Of a stretch of 64,000 nucleotides of DNA, positions 27,101 through 36,090 are shown piece after piece. Within the stretch, counting starts at the first letter, position 1; each line of letters opens with the position of its first letter. The notes beneath the pieces are model-generated. The model searched no databases, was not told where the DNA came from, and was given only the letters and a program-made list of their open reading frames with translations. A program made the position numbers and the translations under genes. Source of the DNA: Saprospiraceae bacterium (GTDB lineage Bacteria; Bacteroidota; Bacteroidia; Chitinophagales; Saprospiraceae); contig JABARE010000006.1 of NCBI GenBank assembly GCA_019187365.1, positions 1-64,000 of the forward strand, read 5' to 3'.

Positions 27101-28648
27101 ATGAAAAAGGCACTGCTCGCAATGATTCTGGTGGCCGTTTTTTCCGGTGCACAGACACAAGACTTACACATTTATTACGACGTACACAACGACAGCCTGT
27201 GGTACATGAAAAATGGTAAGCGCACCACCGAGCTCACGGTCCGGCGGAACCGTCAGGTGCATTTCCACCTGGTCGAATTCAACAACTACATTTATTCTGC
27301 GGGTTTTGATGCACTCAACCACGCCCTGCCTCCGGCAGGACACGGCGAGGACAAAAGCATGCAGCAGGGTCTTGTCTCCGATCTGTTCGGTAGCTTTTTT
27401 CCAGGGGGCAATCTGCCTTTTATGGACATTCCCGTTTTTGGCACCTTGTTATCGGCTATTTCGGGGGGCAAAATTGGCGGCAAAGCACGCGGGGAATTGG
27501 AGGAACTGGATCAGTTTAACCTCGAACTCGAAGCCCTGGAAGCCGAGACTAAAGCACTCAACTTGCGCATTGCAGACTTTAACCAGCGGCAACGCGCTGC
27601 ACGGCTGCTGACGGGTGGTACCGAATACGCACGTCACCTCTGCACCTTGGAGGGCGTTGCTCCAAAACTCATCCGCGAATTGCTGCTCGATCACTTCAGG
27701 CAAGCCTTCATGATCGAATCCTCTGAAGCATTTTCCTTGACCGACATCGACGCGCTCAACGAAAAACTCGTTTCCATTCCGCAATTGCATCGTCAACTCA
27801 TCGAAGGTACGGTTGCATACCGGACGCGTATAAATTCAATCCATCAGCGTGCGCTTCGGTTAAAAACTTTAGACCACGGCGTAGAAGAGCTGTATTCTTT
27901 GCTGGCGAGGTACGACCGGGAGATGCCACAGGCGGATGAAATCTTATCGAAAACGGAGCAGGCCATCCGCACCGGCATTGCGCCGGCAAACCTGGAGCCC
28001 ACCTCCGATTACCAGGCCAGGATAAGGGATTTTTACACCCTTTACCTGGAAATCCGCAACAACGATTTTGCGTATACACATCATGCCAAAGCAGAAAGCC
28101 GCTTCCTTCTGTACACGCTGAAACTCTTCCGAAAGGAAAACATGCAGCAGGGACCAGAGAACAGCGAAGAACTCAAGCCCATCAAAACGATCACCCTCAA
28201 AATTGATACCTATGGCGATGTGCGATTGGGCACTTCCTTAGGACTGAATGTGGGTAGATATGGTTCCACCCCACAGGAATACTTTGTTAGAAACGATGCG
28301 CTCCAGGCTGCAGACGCAGATGCCTTTGCCCCGTTGTTGTGCTCGTCCATCGACATTTCCTATTCGCTGACTCCCGGTTTTAGTCCATCGCTGAACATCG
28401 GTGTCGGACTGCCGCTCAAGAGCACGGACCAGACGGAGAGCCTCGCATTTTTTATTGGTCCCGGCTTAAGTTTTGGAAAAACCCAGAGCGTGATGCTGGC
28501 GGGCGGATTTATGTTTTCCAAGGTGAGCAGACTGGCGCGAGGTCTCCAGGTGGGAGACCCCATCCAGATTGGCGACGGGATCATACCAACAGAAAAGAAA
28601 TTCGACGTCGGCTATTTTCTTGGGCTGGCCTACAAATTAAATAATTAA
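27101..28648 (+). CDS. Exported protein with coiled coil and C-terminal barrel-like region, unknown function
   Basis: 515 residues, not recognised. A signal peptide covers residues 1-19. A beta-rich part follows to about residue 65, then a Glu-rich coiled coil at about 125-165 (ELEELDQFNLELEALEAETKALNLRIADFNQRQR). From about 375 to the end, repeated amphipathic strands and a terminal aromatic/polar pattern (VGYFLGLAYKLNN) suggest an outer-membrane barrel. It lies nine bases after the caspase/DUF4384 gene and 46 before the sigma factor, so it is very likely co-transcribed. An outer-membrane partner or target of the caspase is a reasonable guess only. Confidence 0.7.
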   Translation: MKKALLAMILVAVFSGAQTQDLHIYYDVHNDSLWYMKNGKRTTELTVRRNRQVHFHLVEFNNYIYSAGFDALNHALPPAGHGEDKSMQQGLVSDLFGSFFPGGNLPFMDIPVFGTLLSAISGGKIGGKARGELEELDQFNLELEALEAETKALNLRIADFNQRQRAARLLTGGTEYARHLCTLEGVAPKLIRELLLDHFRQAFMIESSEAFSLTDIDALNEKLVSIPQLHRQLIEGTVAYRTRINSIHQRALRLKTLDHGVEELYSLLARYDREMPQADEILSKTEQAIRTGIAPANLEPTSDYQARIRDFYTLYLEIRNNDFAYTHHAKAESRFLLYTLKLFRKENMQQGPENSEELKPIKTITLKIDTYGDVRLGTSLGLNVGRYGSTPQEYFVRNDALQAADADAFAPLLCSSIDISYSLTPGFSPSLNIGVGLPLKSTDQTESLAFFIGPGLSFGKTQSVMLAGGFMFSKVSRLARGLQVGDPIQIGDGIIPTEKKFDVGYFLGLAYKLNN

Positions 28649-28693
28649 AGGGATGATTGTAAGCATACGCATTAACGCGATGTTAAGTGACAA

Positions 28694-29284
28694 ATGATGT
28701 TGCAGGATCCTAAAAAGGAGATGACCGAAGAAACCGGAAAACGGGAAGCCCCAGATCCGGAAAGGGATTTGCAGTTGCATATTGCAGGATTGTACCGGCT
28801 ATATTTCAAAGGCGTCGCGCATTACGTCTTGCAAAACCGGGGTACACTGGAAGATGCGCGCGACTTGTTTCAGGAGATGCTGGTTGCTTACCTCAAAATA
28901 CTTCGCTCCGGAGAAGTCGTACGCGACGAGAGAAAGTACCTCAACGGGATGGCAAGAAACATGTGGATGAATGTGCTCAATGCGCATGCACGGTCGCCCA
29001 TCGATCACCATGCAACGGAGACTTTGCCGGCAACTGCCGTGTTGGAAGATCCTCAGGTGCCGTCGCTTGCCGACCTCGTCGTTCGCAAGATGGAAGAGAT
29101 TGGCGAAGATTGTCGCAAATTGCTGTTCGAAGGATTTTATATGCGTCGCACCAATGGCGAGTTGGCGCAGCTGATGGGATACACAGAGCAGTTTATCAAA
29201 GTTAAAAAACACCGCTGCCTGCAGGGGCTCAAGCGTCTTGTGGAGCGGTCACCGGAATACCTCGCCTGGAAACTCGATACATGA
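28694..29284 (+). CDS. Sigma-70-family RNA polymerase sigma factor (ECF-like)
   Basis: 196 residues. Region 2 is seen at about 30-100 (IAGLYRLYFKGVAHYVLQNRGTLEDARDLFQEMLVAYLKIL ... YLNGMARNMWMNVL). Region 4 is at about 140-185 (CRKLLFEGFYMRRTNGELAQLMGYTEQFIKVKKHRCLQGLKRLV). The DNA-recognition helix part is divergent. The stop overlaps the next start as ATGA, so translation is coupled to the membrane TPR protein, which occupies the anti-sigma position. Regulation of this island by the sigma factor is inferred. Two ATGs in tandem (28694, 28697) leave the exact start open. Confidence 0.85.
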   Translation: MMLQDPKKEMTEETGKREAPDPERDLQLHIAGLYRLYFKGVAHYVLQNRGTLEDARDLFQEMLVAYLKILRSGEVVRDERKYLNGMARNMWMNVLNAHARSPIDHHATETLPATAVLEDPQVPSLADLVVRKMEEIGEDCRKLLFEGFYMRRTNGELAQLMGYTEQFIKVKKHRCLQGLKRLVERSPEYLAWKLDT

Positions 29285-30099
29285 TGGATGGCTGGGACTC
29301 AACACTGGAACAACAACAGCGCATACTCCGGTATCTCAAAGGGGAAATGGAAACCGGAGAGAACCAGGCCATGGAGGAAGAGATGCGAACTGATCCGGCA
29401 TTGCGACACGAAGTGGAAAGTTATCATACACTCATGAAAGGGCTGGAACAATGGGCGGAAGGGGAATTGCGATCGGCAGTGAGCAGTGTGGAGAGCACGC
29501 TGGAGGCAGAGGGCTTTTTTCATACCCGGTCTTCGCTTGTTACGGGACGGAATTCATTTGTAAAAATCAAGCCGATTCTTGCGTGGGCTGCAGCTCTGGC
29601 CATCCTGGTAGTTGCTGCCTATTTTCTGACGCTTCCTGCGCGCAGCGGCAAAGCGCTGTATGAACGGTTTTACAGGCCCGATGTGGCAGCAGCGGAAGGA
29701 TTGCGCGACGCCTGGCGGACTTCTGCCCTGCTTCCGGGTGAACTGGAGCAGGACACCCTGGTGGTGGCCTTGGGGCACTATGCCGCCGGACGATACAGCG
29801 AATCGCTGCAGCTCCTCGGCGCACTTGCACCTGAGGGCGAGCGACGGACCGCTGCAGGATATTTCCGCGCACTGAATTTGCTGGCCCTGGGTCGTCATGC
29901 CGATGCGGAAACCCTGTTTGCAGCACTTTGTGCTAACGAACGTTCGTTCATAACGGCTTCTGCCTGCTGGTACCATGTGCTCGTTCGCCTCAGGCGGGAA
30001 GGCAAAAGCGAAGACTTGCGACTGGATGTGCTGAGTATGTCGCAGGATGTGCAATCGCCCCGCCGCAAGGACGCTTCTGAACTACTCCTTGCGTGGTGA
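29281..30099 (+). CDS. Single-pass membrane TPR protein, probable anti-sigma-type partner
   Basis: 272 residues. The first ~95 residues are cytoplasmic (RILRYLKGEMETGENQAMEEEMRTDPALRHEVESYHTLMKGL), matching the start of anti-sigma-like proteins of Bacteroidota. One membrane helix lies at about 97-118 (ILAWAAALAILVVAAYFLTL). The periplasmic C-terminal half has two or three TPR-like units. The layout is sigma binding inside, sensing outside. It overlaps the sigma gene as ATGA and the peptidase gene as TGATG. A perfect 14-bp palindrome AACGAACGTTCGTT lies in its coding sequence at 29935. Confidence 0.75.
   Translation: MMDGWDSTLEQQQRILRYLKGEMETGENQAMEEEMRTDPALRHEVESYHTLMKGLEQWAEGELRSAVSSVESTLEAEGFFHTRSSLVTGRNSFVKIKPILAWAAALAILVVAAYFLTLPARSGKALYERFYRPDVAAAEGLRDAWRTSALLPGELEQDTLVVALGHYAAGRYSESLQLLGALAPEGERRTAAGYFRALNLLALGRHADAETLFAALCANERSFITASACWYHVLVRLRREGKSEDLRLDVLSMSQDVQSPRRKDASELLLAW
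29935..29948. repeat. Perfect palindromic word AACGAACGTTCGTT inside a gene
   Basis: A 14-bp perfect palindrome within the membrane TPR gene, encoding Asn-Glu-Arg-Ser. The 12-bp core recurs exactly at 35124-35135. Confidence 0.7.
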
Positions 30100-31619
30100 T
30101 GGGGGTAAGCGCGGGCTCTCGGTTTTTCCGGATGGCCTTCATCCTGTGCCAGCTATTTGTCTTAGAAAGAACTTTTGCTGGCAAGGGGAATCCGGCGGAG
30201 TCACCTGAACACATCCTCAAACGGCTGTACCAGATTTCAGCAAATGGCGGTATCAGCCGGCCCGACATCGTGCGCGTTCCGGGGAGAGCAATTGGCGCCA
30301 TGTACCATCCCGGGCGGAACGAAATCCGCATTGAAGAAAGCCTGATCGACGTCTGCACACGATTTGGTCCCGATGCCGGGCATGCCCTTGCCTTTATTTT
30401 AGCACACGAGTGGAGTCACGCCTTGTATCGGCGGAACGACCTTACGCCTGTTTATAGCTTTCTGGAAAGCCGCCTTTCCATGGCAGAGCGGGAACATGCC
30501 GCAGACGTGCAGGGGGCCTTGCTGGCCTACCTGGCGGGCTACAGGCCTGAGCGCGTCCTGCCCAGGCTGATCGACACCCTGTATGCCATCTACGACCTGC
30601 CCGAAGCAGGGTCTGGCGAATACCCCTCGCCGGCGTTGCGCAAGGAAAGTGCGAAAAGGGCAATGGACCTGATCAGCTGGCTGGTCCATTTGTTCGATGC
30701 CGCCAACCTGCTTGCCCTCGAAGGAGAATACACCCTTGCCGAAAAGGCATACCGCCATTTGGCAGGACGGTACGCCACTCCCGAGCTATTCAATAACCTG
30801 GGCGTGCTCTACGCCGCGCGTGCCATGGAATTCCCGGTTCCTCAAACGGATGTCTATGCCTATCCTTTCGAACTGGACATGAATTCCCCGTTTCGAAAGG
30901 TATTCCGAACGCGGGGGGATTTGCCACCGGAGGAGGCCTTTCAAAGGCAGGAATGGTTGGAAATGGCCAAAGCGGAATTCACAGAGGCTGCACGCCATTC
31001 ACCGGATTATGCCCCCGCCCGGGCTAACCTGGTCTGCGTGCTGACCCTCATGAGCCGGCCACTGCAAGCCCTCGAATACGTTCGCGACAGCCTTCCGGAC
31101 CATTGCAGGAGCTCAGCTCAGGTGCGCCTGGCTGAAGGCATTGCACATGCTCTCACAGGAAACCGCAGTGCTTCGGACATCTTTCGCCGCCTGGAGCGCA
31201 CAGAAGGTCTCGCCGGCTTTGCGCGCCACAACCGGCGCGTGTTACAAGGTCAGCCTGTAACCCGCAATTCCGATGCAGACTGCCCGGTTTCAGAGCCTGC
31301 TGCGCCACCCGCCCGCGAACCCATTGAATTGCATTCCCTGGGCGATGACCTGGACTACCGCTTTGGCATAGGAGTGTCCGGAGATCAACAGGTTTACTGG
31401 TTTTATTTAAAAGATGCACCGCTGTTCGCTTTGATCCGCGAGCCCGCCACCCAGTCCAAACGTCCATTTCCCAAGACCGGTAAGGAAGGGTTTTCCTACC
31501 CCAACGTGAAGTGGATGCCGGGACCCCATGGTTCCGTGCTTTCCTGTTCCGGCGCATTTTATCTTGTTCAACCAGACGGTACGCTGGCGGAACGCATCCG
31601 GTTTCATTGCTTTGAGTAG
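30099..31619 (+). CDS. Exported HEXXH (M48-like) peptidase with TPR region
   Basis: 506 residues from the ATG at 30099, which overlaps the upstream stop as TGATG. The N-terminus to about residue 28 is a likely signal. The zinc site is HEWSH at 103-107, with the EHAAD helix at 132-136 supplying the third ligand and an Asp, as in M48/gluzincin peptidases. Residues about 185-370 contain TPR-like repeats (LALEGEYTLAEKAYRHLAGRYATPELFNNLGVLYAARAM ...). The last 90 residues form a separate beta-rich part. Its tight coupling to the sigma and anti-sigma-type genes suggests a role in regulated proteolysis at the envelope. Confidence 0.78.
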   Translation: MGVSAGSRFFRMAFILCQLFVLERTFAGKGNPAESPEHILKRLYQISANGGISRPDIVRVPGRAIGAMYHPGRNEIRIEESLIDVCTRFGPDAGHALAFILAHEWSHALYRRNDLTPVYSFLESRLSMAEREHAADVQGALLAYLAGYRPERVLPRLIDTLYAIYDLPEAGSGEYPSPALRKESAKRAMDLISWLVHLFDAANLLALEGEYTLAEKAYRHLAGRYATPELFNNLGVLYAARAMEFPVPQTDVYAYPFELDMNSPFRKVFRTRGDLPPEEAFQRQEWLEMAKAEFTEAARHSPDYAPARANLVCVLTLMSRPLQALEYVRDSLPDHCRSSAQVRLAEGIAHALTGNRSASDIFRRLERTEGLAGFARHNRRVLQGQPVTRNSDADCPVSEPAAPPAREPIELHSLGDDLDYRFGIGVSGDQQVYWFYLKDAPLFALIREPATQSKRPFPKTGKEGFSYPNVKWMPGPHGSVLSCSGAFYLVQPDGTLAERIRFHCFE

Positions 31620-31688
31620 TTACGTTTGGAACACTCCACTGAAAGATCGGCCAAACCAGGGAGTTGGGGTGACGGACAAATATTTGAA

Positions 31689-31696
31689 TAGTTTTG
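31689..31696 (+). promoter_or_regulatory. Candidate -7 box TAGTTTTG before the CNNM/CBS gene
   Basis: TAGTTTTG is followed by CATA and the ATG at 31701. A TTGG at 31664-31667 lies 21 bases upstream as a possible -33. The spacing to the ATG suggests a leaderless message. Confidence 0.4.
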
Positions 31697-31700
31697 CATA

Positions 31701-32969
31701 ATGGAACTGCTGATCATCCTGTTTCTCATTTTGCTGAACGGAATTTTTGCCATGAGCGAAATTGCCATGGTATCCGCTCGCAAGTCGCGCCTTGAGTCGG
31801 CGTCAAAGCGGGGCGATCTTGCGGCCCGAAAGGCTCTGGAACTGTCAGAAAACCCCGGAAAGTTGCTTTCGACGGTTCAGATCGGAATTACCGCAATAGG
31901 CATCCTGACGGGTATCTACAGCGGGAAAAAAATCGAAGACGACCTGGTCTATTTTTTCAGAGGGTTTGACCTGCTGAAGCCATACAGCGAGACGCTTGCC
32001 TTTACCGTGATGGTAATTTCCCTGACATTTTTTTCATTGGTGTTAGGCGAGTTGGTTCCAAAGCGCATTGGCCTTACCATGCCCGAAAGGATCTCCAAAG
32101 TCATGGCTTTTCCCATGCATTGGATCTCGGTAATGGCGGCACCGTTCATCTGGTTGCTCACCACGACATCAGATGCCCTCATCAAACTGTTCCGGATTAA
32201 AAGTTCTCCGGAAAGCAGGGTCACGGAAGAAGAAATAAAGGCCATCATTCAGGAAGGAACGGAAGGAGGTGCCATTGAGGAAATTGAACAAGACATTGTC
32301 GAAAGGGTATTTAACCTCGGAGACCGAAGGATCTCTTCGTTGATGACCTACCGTACCGATGCCACCGTGTTGAGAACAGATTTCGATGCAGACGCCGTGC
32401 GGGAAACCGTCAACGGTGAATTGCATTCGGTGTACCCGGTGATGGATGATAAAATGGAAGTGGTTGGAATCGTATTGCTGAAGGACTTGTTCAGACACAT
32501 CGGTGACGAAGGGTTCAGGCTTTCAGACCACATCAAGGACCCTCAATACATTACCGAAAATCTCTCTGCCTACGAAGCGCTCCGCATGTTCAAAACCAGC
32601 CAGGTCCATCAGGCCATTGTGATTGACGAATACGGGCAGATGCAGGGACTGGTGACCATGAACGATTTACTTGTAGCACTGGTCGGCGATGTATCTGAAT
32701 TTTATGGAAACGAATTTCAGTTTACTCAACGGGCAGACGGCAGTTGGCTCATCGACGGACAGTTTCCGCTCTCAGAGTTTCTAAGGAAATTCGACCTGGA
32801 TGAATTTGCAGGTCAATATCCTTTCAACACCATCAGCGGCCTGATCCTGCACGAACTCAGAAGGATACCTGCACCAGGTGACGCGATGCAATGGCTGAAT
32901 TTTAAATTTGAAATTGTAGATATGGATGGAGCCAGGATCGATAAGGTGCTGTTGACCCGGAGTGACTGA
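31701..32969 (+). CDS. CNNM/CorC-type transporter with CBS domains (hemolysin family)
   Basis: 422 residues. The CNNM membrane domain covers about 1-180, starting LIILFLILLNGIFAMSEIAMVSARKSRLE, with VLGELVPKRIGL. A CBS pair follows at about 210-335 (HSVYPVMDDKMEVVGIVLLKDL, HQAIVIDEYGQMQGLVTMNDLL) and a CorC_HlyC domain at 345-420. Relatives transport Mg2+ or affect Mg2+/Co2+ resistance; the hemolysin name is historical. It has its own candidate promoter and is probably not part of the sigma-factor operon. Confidence 0.9.
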   Translation: MELLIILFLILLNGIFAMSEIAMVSARKSRLESASKRGDLAARKALELSENPGKLLSTVQIGITAIGILTGIYSGKKIEDDLVYFFRGFDLLKPYSETLAFTVMVISLTFFSLVLGELVPKRIGLTMPERISKVMAFPMHWISVMAAPFIWLLTTTSDALIKLFRIKSSPESRVTEEEIKAIIQEGTEGGAIEEIEQDIVERVFNLGDRRISSLMTYRTDATVLRTDFDADAVRETVNGELHSVYPVMDDKMEVVGIVLLKDLFRHIGDEGFRLSDHIKDPQYITENLSAYEALRMFKTSQVHQAIVIDEYGQMQGLVTMNDLLVALVGDVSEFYGNEFQFTQRADGSWLIDGQFPLSEFLRKFDLDEFAGQYPFNTISGLILHELRRIPAPGDAMQWLNFKFEIVDMDGARIDKVLLTRSD

Positions 32970-33031
32970 AGGGTATCAACCAGATATTTTATGCACCTTG
33001 AACCATTGAGACGTTCATTGCAAAAGCAAAA

Positions 33032-34336
33032 ATGAAACCATTCAATTGGATCGGGACCAATACAGCCGTGAAACCGGCCATATTGCGGTCATCCGGCTAC
33101 GCGGCTTTTAGTGCTGCCATGCTGTTTGTGCTGCACCACCTTCCCGTCAACCAGTTGTTCATCGATCCGTTCAGCGAGGCCATAAAGGGTTATGACCTCA
33201 TGGACATCGCCATCTCCCGATTCCGGGATCATCACCTTCCGGAATTGTATGACGACAGGGTCGCAATCGTCAATACGGGAGTCACCGATCGCTCAGATCT
33301 GGCATGTGTCCTGGAACAATTGTCAGAACAGGATGTTGCGGCGATTGGATTGGACCTTCTGCTGGATACCTTTTATCACACACCGGAAGACAGCCTGTTG
33401 CGGGATGCGGTTGCCATTTCTCCCAATCTCGTATTTGGATACACTTTTCGAGAAGATCCCCACCTTGAAGAGGTGGTAGCAGAACTGCGCACCCACATTT
33501 TTTTCTGTTCCGGACGCGATTCTGCCTACGTCAACCTGGCCACGAACGACGGGTTTTCGGTGCGTGCATTTGAGCCTTACAAAATCATGGGCGGTCAAAC
33601 CAAACCTGCATTTTCCGTTGCCCTCGCCACGCGTTATGATGCCGCCGTTGAAAATTCGTTGAAAGCACGAAAGCAGGCAAAAGAGTGGATCAATTTTAAG
33701 CGAAAACAACCCGGTCCCCGGAACATGGTCTATCCGGTGAATTCAATGCAGTTGCGTCACTATAGCATGCTGGATATCAAAGACATCATGGACGGGAGTG
33801 TACGCGTTGACGACGGGAGCTTACGCGGTAAAATTGTGCTGTTGGGTTTTTGCGGAGAACATCCGGCCGCGTTTTCCATGAACGATCGCTATTATACCCC
33901 ACTGAATGAAAAGTACAGCGGGCGCTCCCTCCCCGATATGCACGGGGTGGTGGTGCACGCCAACATCGTTTCTATGCTGATCGACAGGGACTTCATCGAC
34001 GAGGTGGGTGATGCAATGGTCTACGGAATGGTATTTCTGCTTTTGTTGTTCAACTACTTTTGTTTTGAAAAGCTCAAAGGCAGGAACTTATATGGATCCC
34101 TACCCTTTGCACGCATGCTTCAGTTTCTGGAGTTTTGCCTGGTCTTAGGCATGTCCATTTACCTGTTGGCAGCATTTGACGTCAAGCTGGGCTTTGTTAT
34201 ACCTGCGGTGGCGATTGCCTTGTCGCATGAACTTTACGAATTTTACGAACGCCGCCTGCCTGCTTGCCTGGCTTGGTTAAAGCATTGGTTATCCCGTTTG
34301 TTGCGTTTCATGACCCAATCTCCGGCAGCCGGTTGA
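33032..34336 (+). CDS. CHASE2-domain membrane protein
   Basis: 434 residues. One N-terminal membrane helix (about 24-42) and a periplasmic CHASE2 sensor at about 45-320 are seen (VAIVNTGVTDRSDLACVLEQLSEQDVAAIGLDLLL; VLLGFCGEHP; DMHGVVVHANIVSMLIDRDFI). Three C-terminal membrane helices follow at about 328-405. The cytoplasmic output domain usual in CHASE2 kinases or cyclases is missing; only about 30 basic residues follow the last helix. It may signal through a partner, and the neighbouring FecR-like gene is a candidate. Confidence 0.85.
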   Translation: MKPFNWIGTNTAVKPAILRSSGYAAFSAAMLFVLHHLPVNQLFIDPFSEAIKGYDLMDIAISRFRDHHLPELYDDRVAIVNTGVTDRSDLACVLEQLSEQDVAAIGLDLLLDTFYHTPEDSLLRDAVAISPNLVFGYTFREDPHLEEVVAELRTHIFFCSGRDSAYVNLATNDGFSVRAFEPYKIMGGQTKPAFSVALATRYDAAVENSLKARKQAKEWINFKRKQPGPRNMVYPVNSMQLRHYSMLDIKDIMDGSVRVDDGSLRGKIVLLGFCGEHPAAFSMNDRYYTPLNEKYSGRSLPDMHGVVVHANIVSMLIDRDFIDEVGDAMVYGMVFLLLLFNYFCFEKLKGRNLYGSLPFARMLQFLEFCLVLGMSIYLLAAFDVKLGFVIPAVAIALSHELYEFYERRLPACLAWLKHWLSRLLRFMTQSPAAG

Positions 34337-34429
34337 TTGGCAAATGAAAATGGGTAAATGTGACCTGGGCCGTTATGGGGTGATAACCATTGACCGGTTT
34401 TTCCTACATTGTGCTTAAAGAGCAGAAAT

Positions 34430-35356
34430 ATGCCGAAAGGGATTTTGATGTTTTGCTGTTTGTTTGTGACCGGGGTGCAGGTTCCGCATGCCCAGGAGAT
34501 CCGGCTCATTCACCGGGAAGGAAAGGTTCAGGTGTGCAATTCCGGAGAGACCGAGTCCTCTGCGCGAAAATTGGAATTTGGCAGGGTAATTCCCGGGCAA
34601 ACGATACTGATTGGGAACAGGAGTAAGGCAAAGCTGATCCGCGAAGGAGGCGAGATTTGCGAGCTGGTCCAGGCCGGAAGTTATCCGGTGGAATCCCTCC
34701 GGTTTGTGAGGCAGAAGCAGTCCGATTTTTTCAGCAGGCTGGCTACGTTTATCGTACAGTTTTTCGAACCCAGCCACCCTTCGGAGGCAAAAGCCAGTTA
34801 TAAAAGTACGATCAACGCCATCTCTCGCGGTGGAACGGTACCGCCGCTGCCCGAGTTTCCGTTTGAGGGGGCCTATCCGGCAGGGCATTCGGTCTGGTTC
34901 AGGTGGGCAACTTCTTGTGACACCTGCCGGTTCGTGCTGGAACTCAGCGACCTGAAGACCCGCACAAAGTTGCTGGAACGGAGTGTGCGAGGTACATCTT
35001 ATACCTGTGCTCCGGGTGAGCTGAAGTTGTCTCCGGGTTTGAAATACTTTTGGACCGTGCGCAAGGAGGGAACCGAGAGTGCTTCGACACCAAGGGTTTT
35101 GACCATTGTCGCAAAAGAGCAATACGAACGTTCGTTGCGCTCTGCGGCTGATGAGCTGGGTGAAGGGAATCTGGCCCTCCAAGCGCTACCGCGCGCTGCT
35201 TACCTCATGCAGGCACTCGATGCCGCCGGTTTGCCAAATTTCTCCGTCCTCTATGCCAACGAACCTCCCGCTACCCTCAGGGGCAATGAGCAGTTCCGCG
35301 AACTTGCAGAATTGCAATTGTTGTCGATGGCCAGGGCCCGCATGCAACAGAACTGA
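34430..35356 (+). CDS. Exported FecR-like protein
   Basis: 308 residues from the ATG at 34430; the frame opens seven codons earlier. A signal peptide ends at about residue 22 (VPHAQ). Residues about 23-85 look like a FecR domain (GKVQVCNSG ... GRVIPGQTILIGNRSKAKLIREGGEICELVQAGSYPV). A beta-sandwich-like stretch with SCDTCR and a C-terminal helical part follow. The gene comes 93 bases after the CHASE2 gene. CHASE2 plus FecR-like pairs near sigma factors occur in this phylum. The exact function is not known. The palindromic word ACGAACGTTCGT lies in its coding region at 35124-35135. Confidence 0.7.
   Translation: MPKGILMFCCLFVTGVQVPHAQEIRLIHREGKVQVCNSGETESSARKLEFGRVIPGQTILIGNRSKAKLIREGGEICELVQAGSYPVESLRFVRQKQSDFFSRLATFIVQFFEPSHPSEAKASYKSTINAISRGGTVPPLPEFPFEGAYPAGHSVWFRWATSCDTCRFVLELSDLKTRTKLLERSVRGTSYTCAPGELKLSPGLKYFWTVRKEGTESASTPRVLTIVAKEQYERSLRSAADELGEGNLALQALPRAAYLMQALDAAGLPNFSVLYANEPPATLRGNEQFRELAELQLLSMARARMQQN
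35124..35135. repeat. Perfect palindromic word ACGAACGTTCGT inside a gene
   Basis: A 12-bp perfect palindrome within the FecR-like gene, encoding Tyr-Glu-Arg-Ser. It has the same core as 29935 and 56358. Confidence 0.7.
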
Positions 35357-35599
35357 GCTGCCTGAACCCCGGTTCCATCAGCGCACCGAACTCCAATCAT
35401 TTATGTTCTGCACTCGAATCGTTTGATTCCAGGCCATCGCATGGACCCCAAGTTAACTGCATTGCGGGTCAGAGCAGCCGGGTGTGGCATTTCAACGAAA
35501 GAAATAAAAAAAAGAAGCCCTTTCAGTGATAACCGGACTGCCTGTTTGCTTACTCTTTACCAAAGGAACAAATTTTTAATTCACCATTAAATTTCAAGT

Positions 35600-36010
35600 A
35601 TGAAACAGATTTCATTTTTGGTTGCTATGTTGATCTGCTCAGCCACATTTGCTCAGGGAAGCATGGGAAAAAACCAAAACCCCACGGACGCAGGCTCGGC
35701 AAATAAAGCAGCTCCGGTCCAAACTCTGCGGTGTTGCCCCAAAATTTACGTCTCAACTACGGCTACAACACCCGGTGGAAAGGCCAAAATGCGCCTGTTG
35801 GCCAGCAAGGCCTTTAAGGGAAGACAACAGGGCACCGACCTCAGTTTTGATGTGCTCGACGCCAAAGGCAAAGTGGTCGAGGGCCTGAGCGATGTCATCA
35901 CGACCAACGCTGCCGGCGACGTCGTCGTCGATGCATCGAAACTTCCTGCTGGCAAACACCGTCTGCGTGCAAAGGCCGGTAAAGCAACGGAGACCTATAC
36001 GATCAACTAA
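35600..36010 (+). CDS. Small exported protein, paralogue of the 36638 gene
   Basis: 136 residues. A signal peptide covers 1-19 (ending TFAQ). A Cys-Cys-Pro motif lies near residue 45, followed by a mature domain that ends DVLDAKGKVVEGLSDVITTNAAGDVVVDASKLPAGKHRLRAKAGKATETYTIN. About 70% of positions match the neighbour at 36638. The C-terminal half resembles a beta-sandwich such as a carboxypeptidase-regulatory fold. Function unknown. A terminator-like hairpin follows at 36050, so it is probably a single-gene unit. Confidence 0.78.
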   Translation: MKQISFLVAMLICSATFAQGSMGKNQNPTDAGSANKAAPVQTLRCCPKIYVSTTATTPGGKAKMRLLASKAFKGRQQGTDLSFDVLDAKGKVVEGLSDVITTNAAGDVVVDASKLPAGKHRLRAKAGKATETYTIN

Positions 36011-36049
36011 CAACCGGAAAGGGCAGTAACTTTTAGCCAATCTAACAGT

Positions 36050-36090
36050 GGGGAAGTCATGCATGCGCAGAGGCTTCCCCATTATTTTTA
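36050..36090 (+). terminator. Rho-independent terminator-like hairpin after the first small exported protein
   Basis: GGGGAAG at 36050-36056 pairs with CTTCCCC at 36074-36080 and is followed by ATTATTTTTATT. Confidence 0.6.

Noticed and set aside
28694..35356. Iron-dicitrate (FecI/FecR/FecA) uptake locus
   Set aside because: The FecR-like gene is five genes away from the sigma factor, and no TonB receptor is adjacent; the SusC gene at 37279 has its own promoter.
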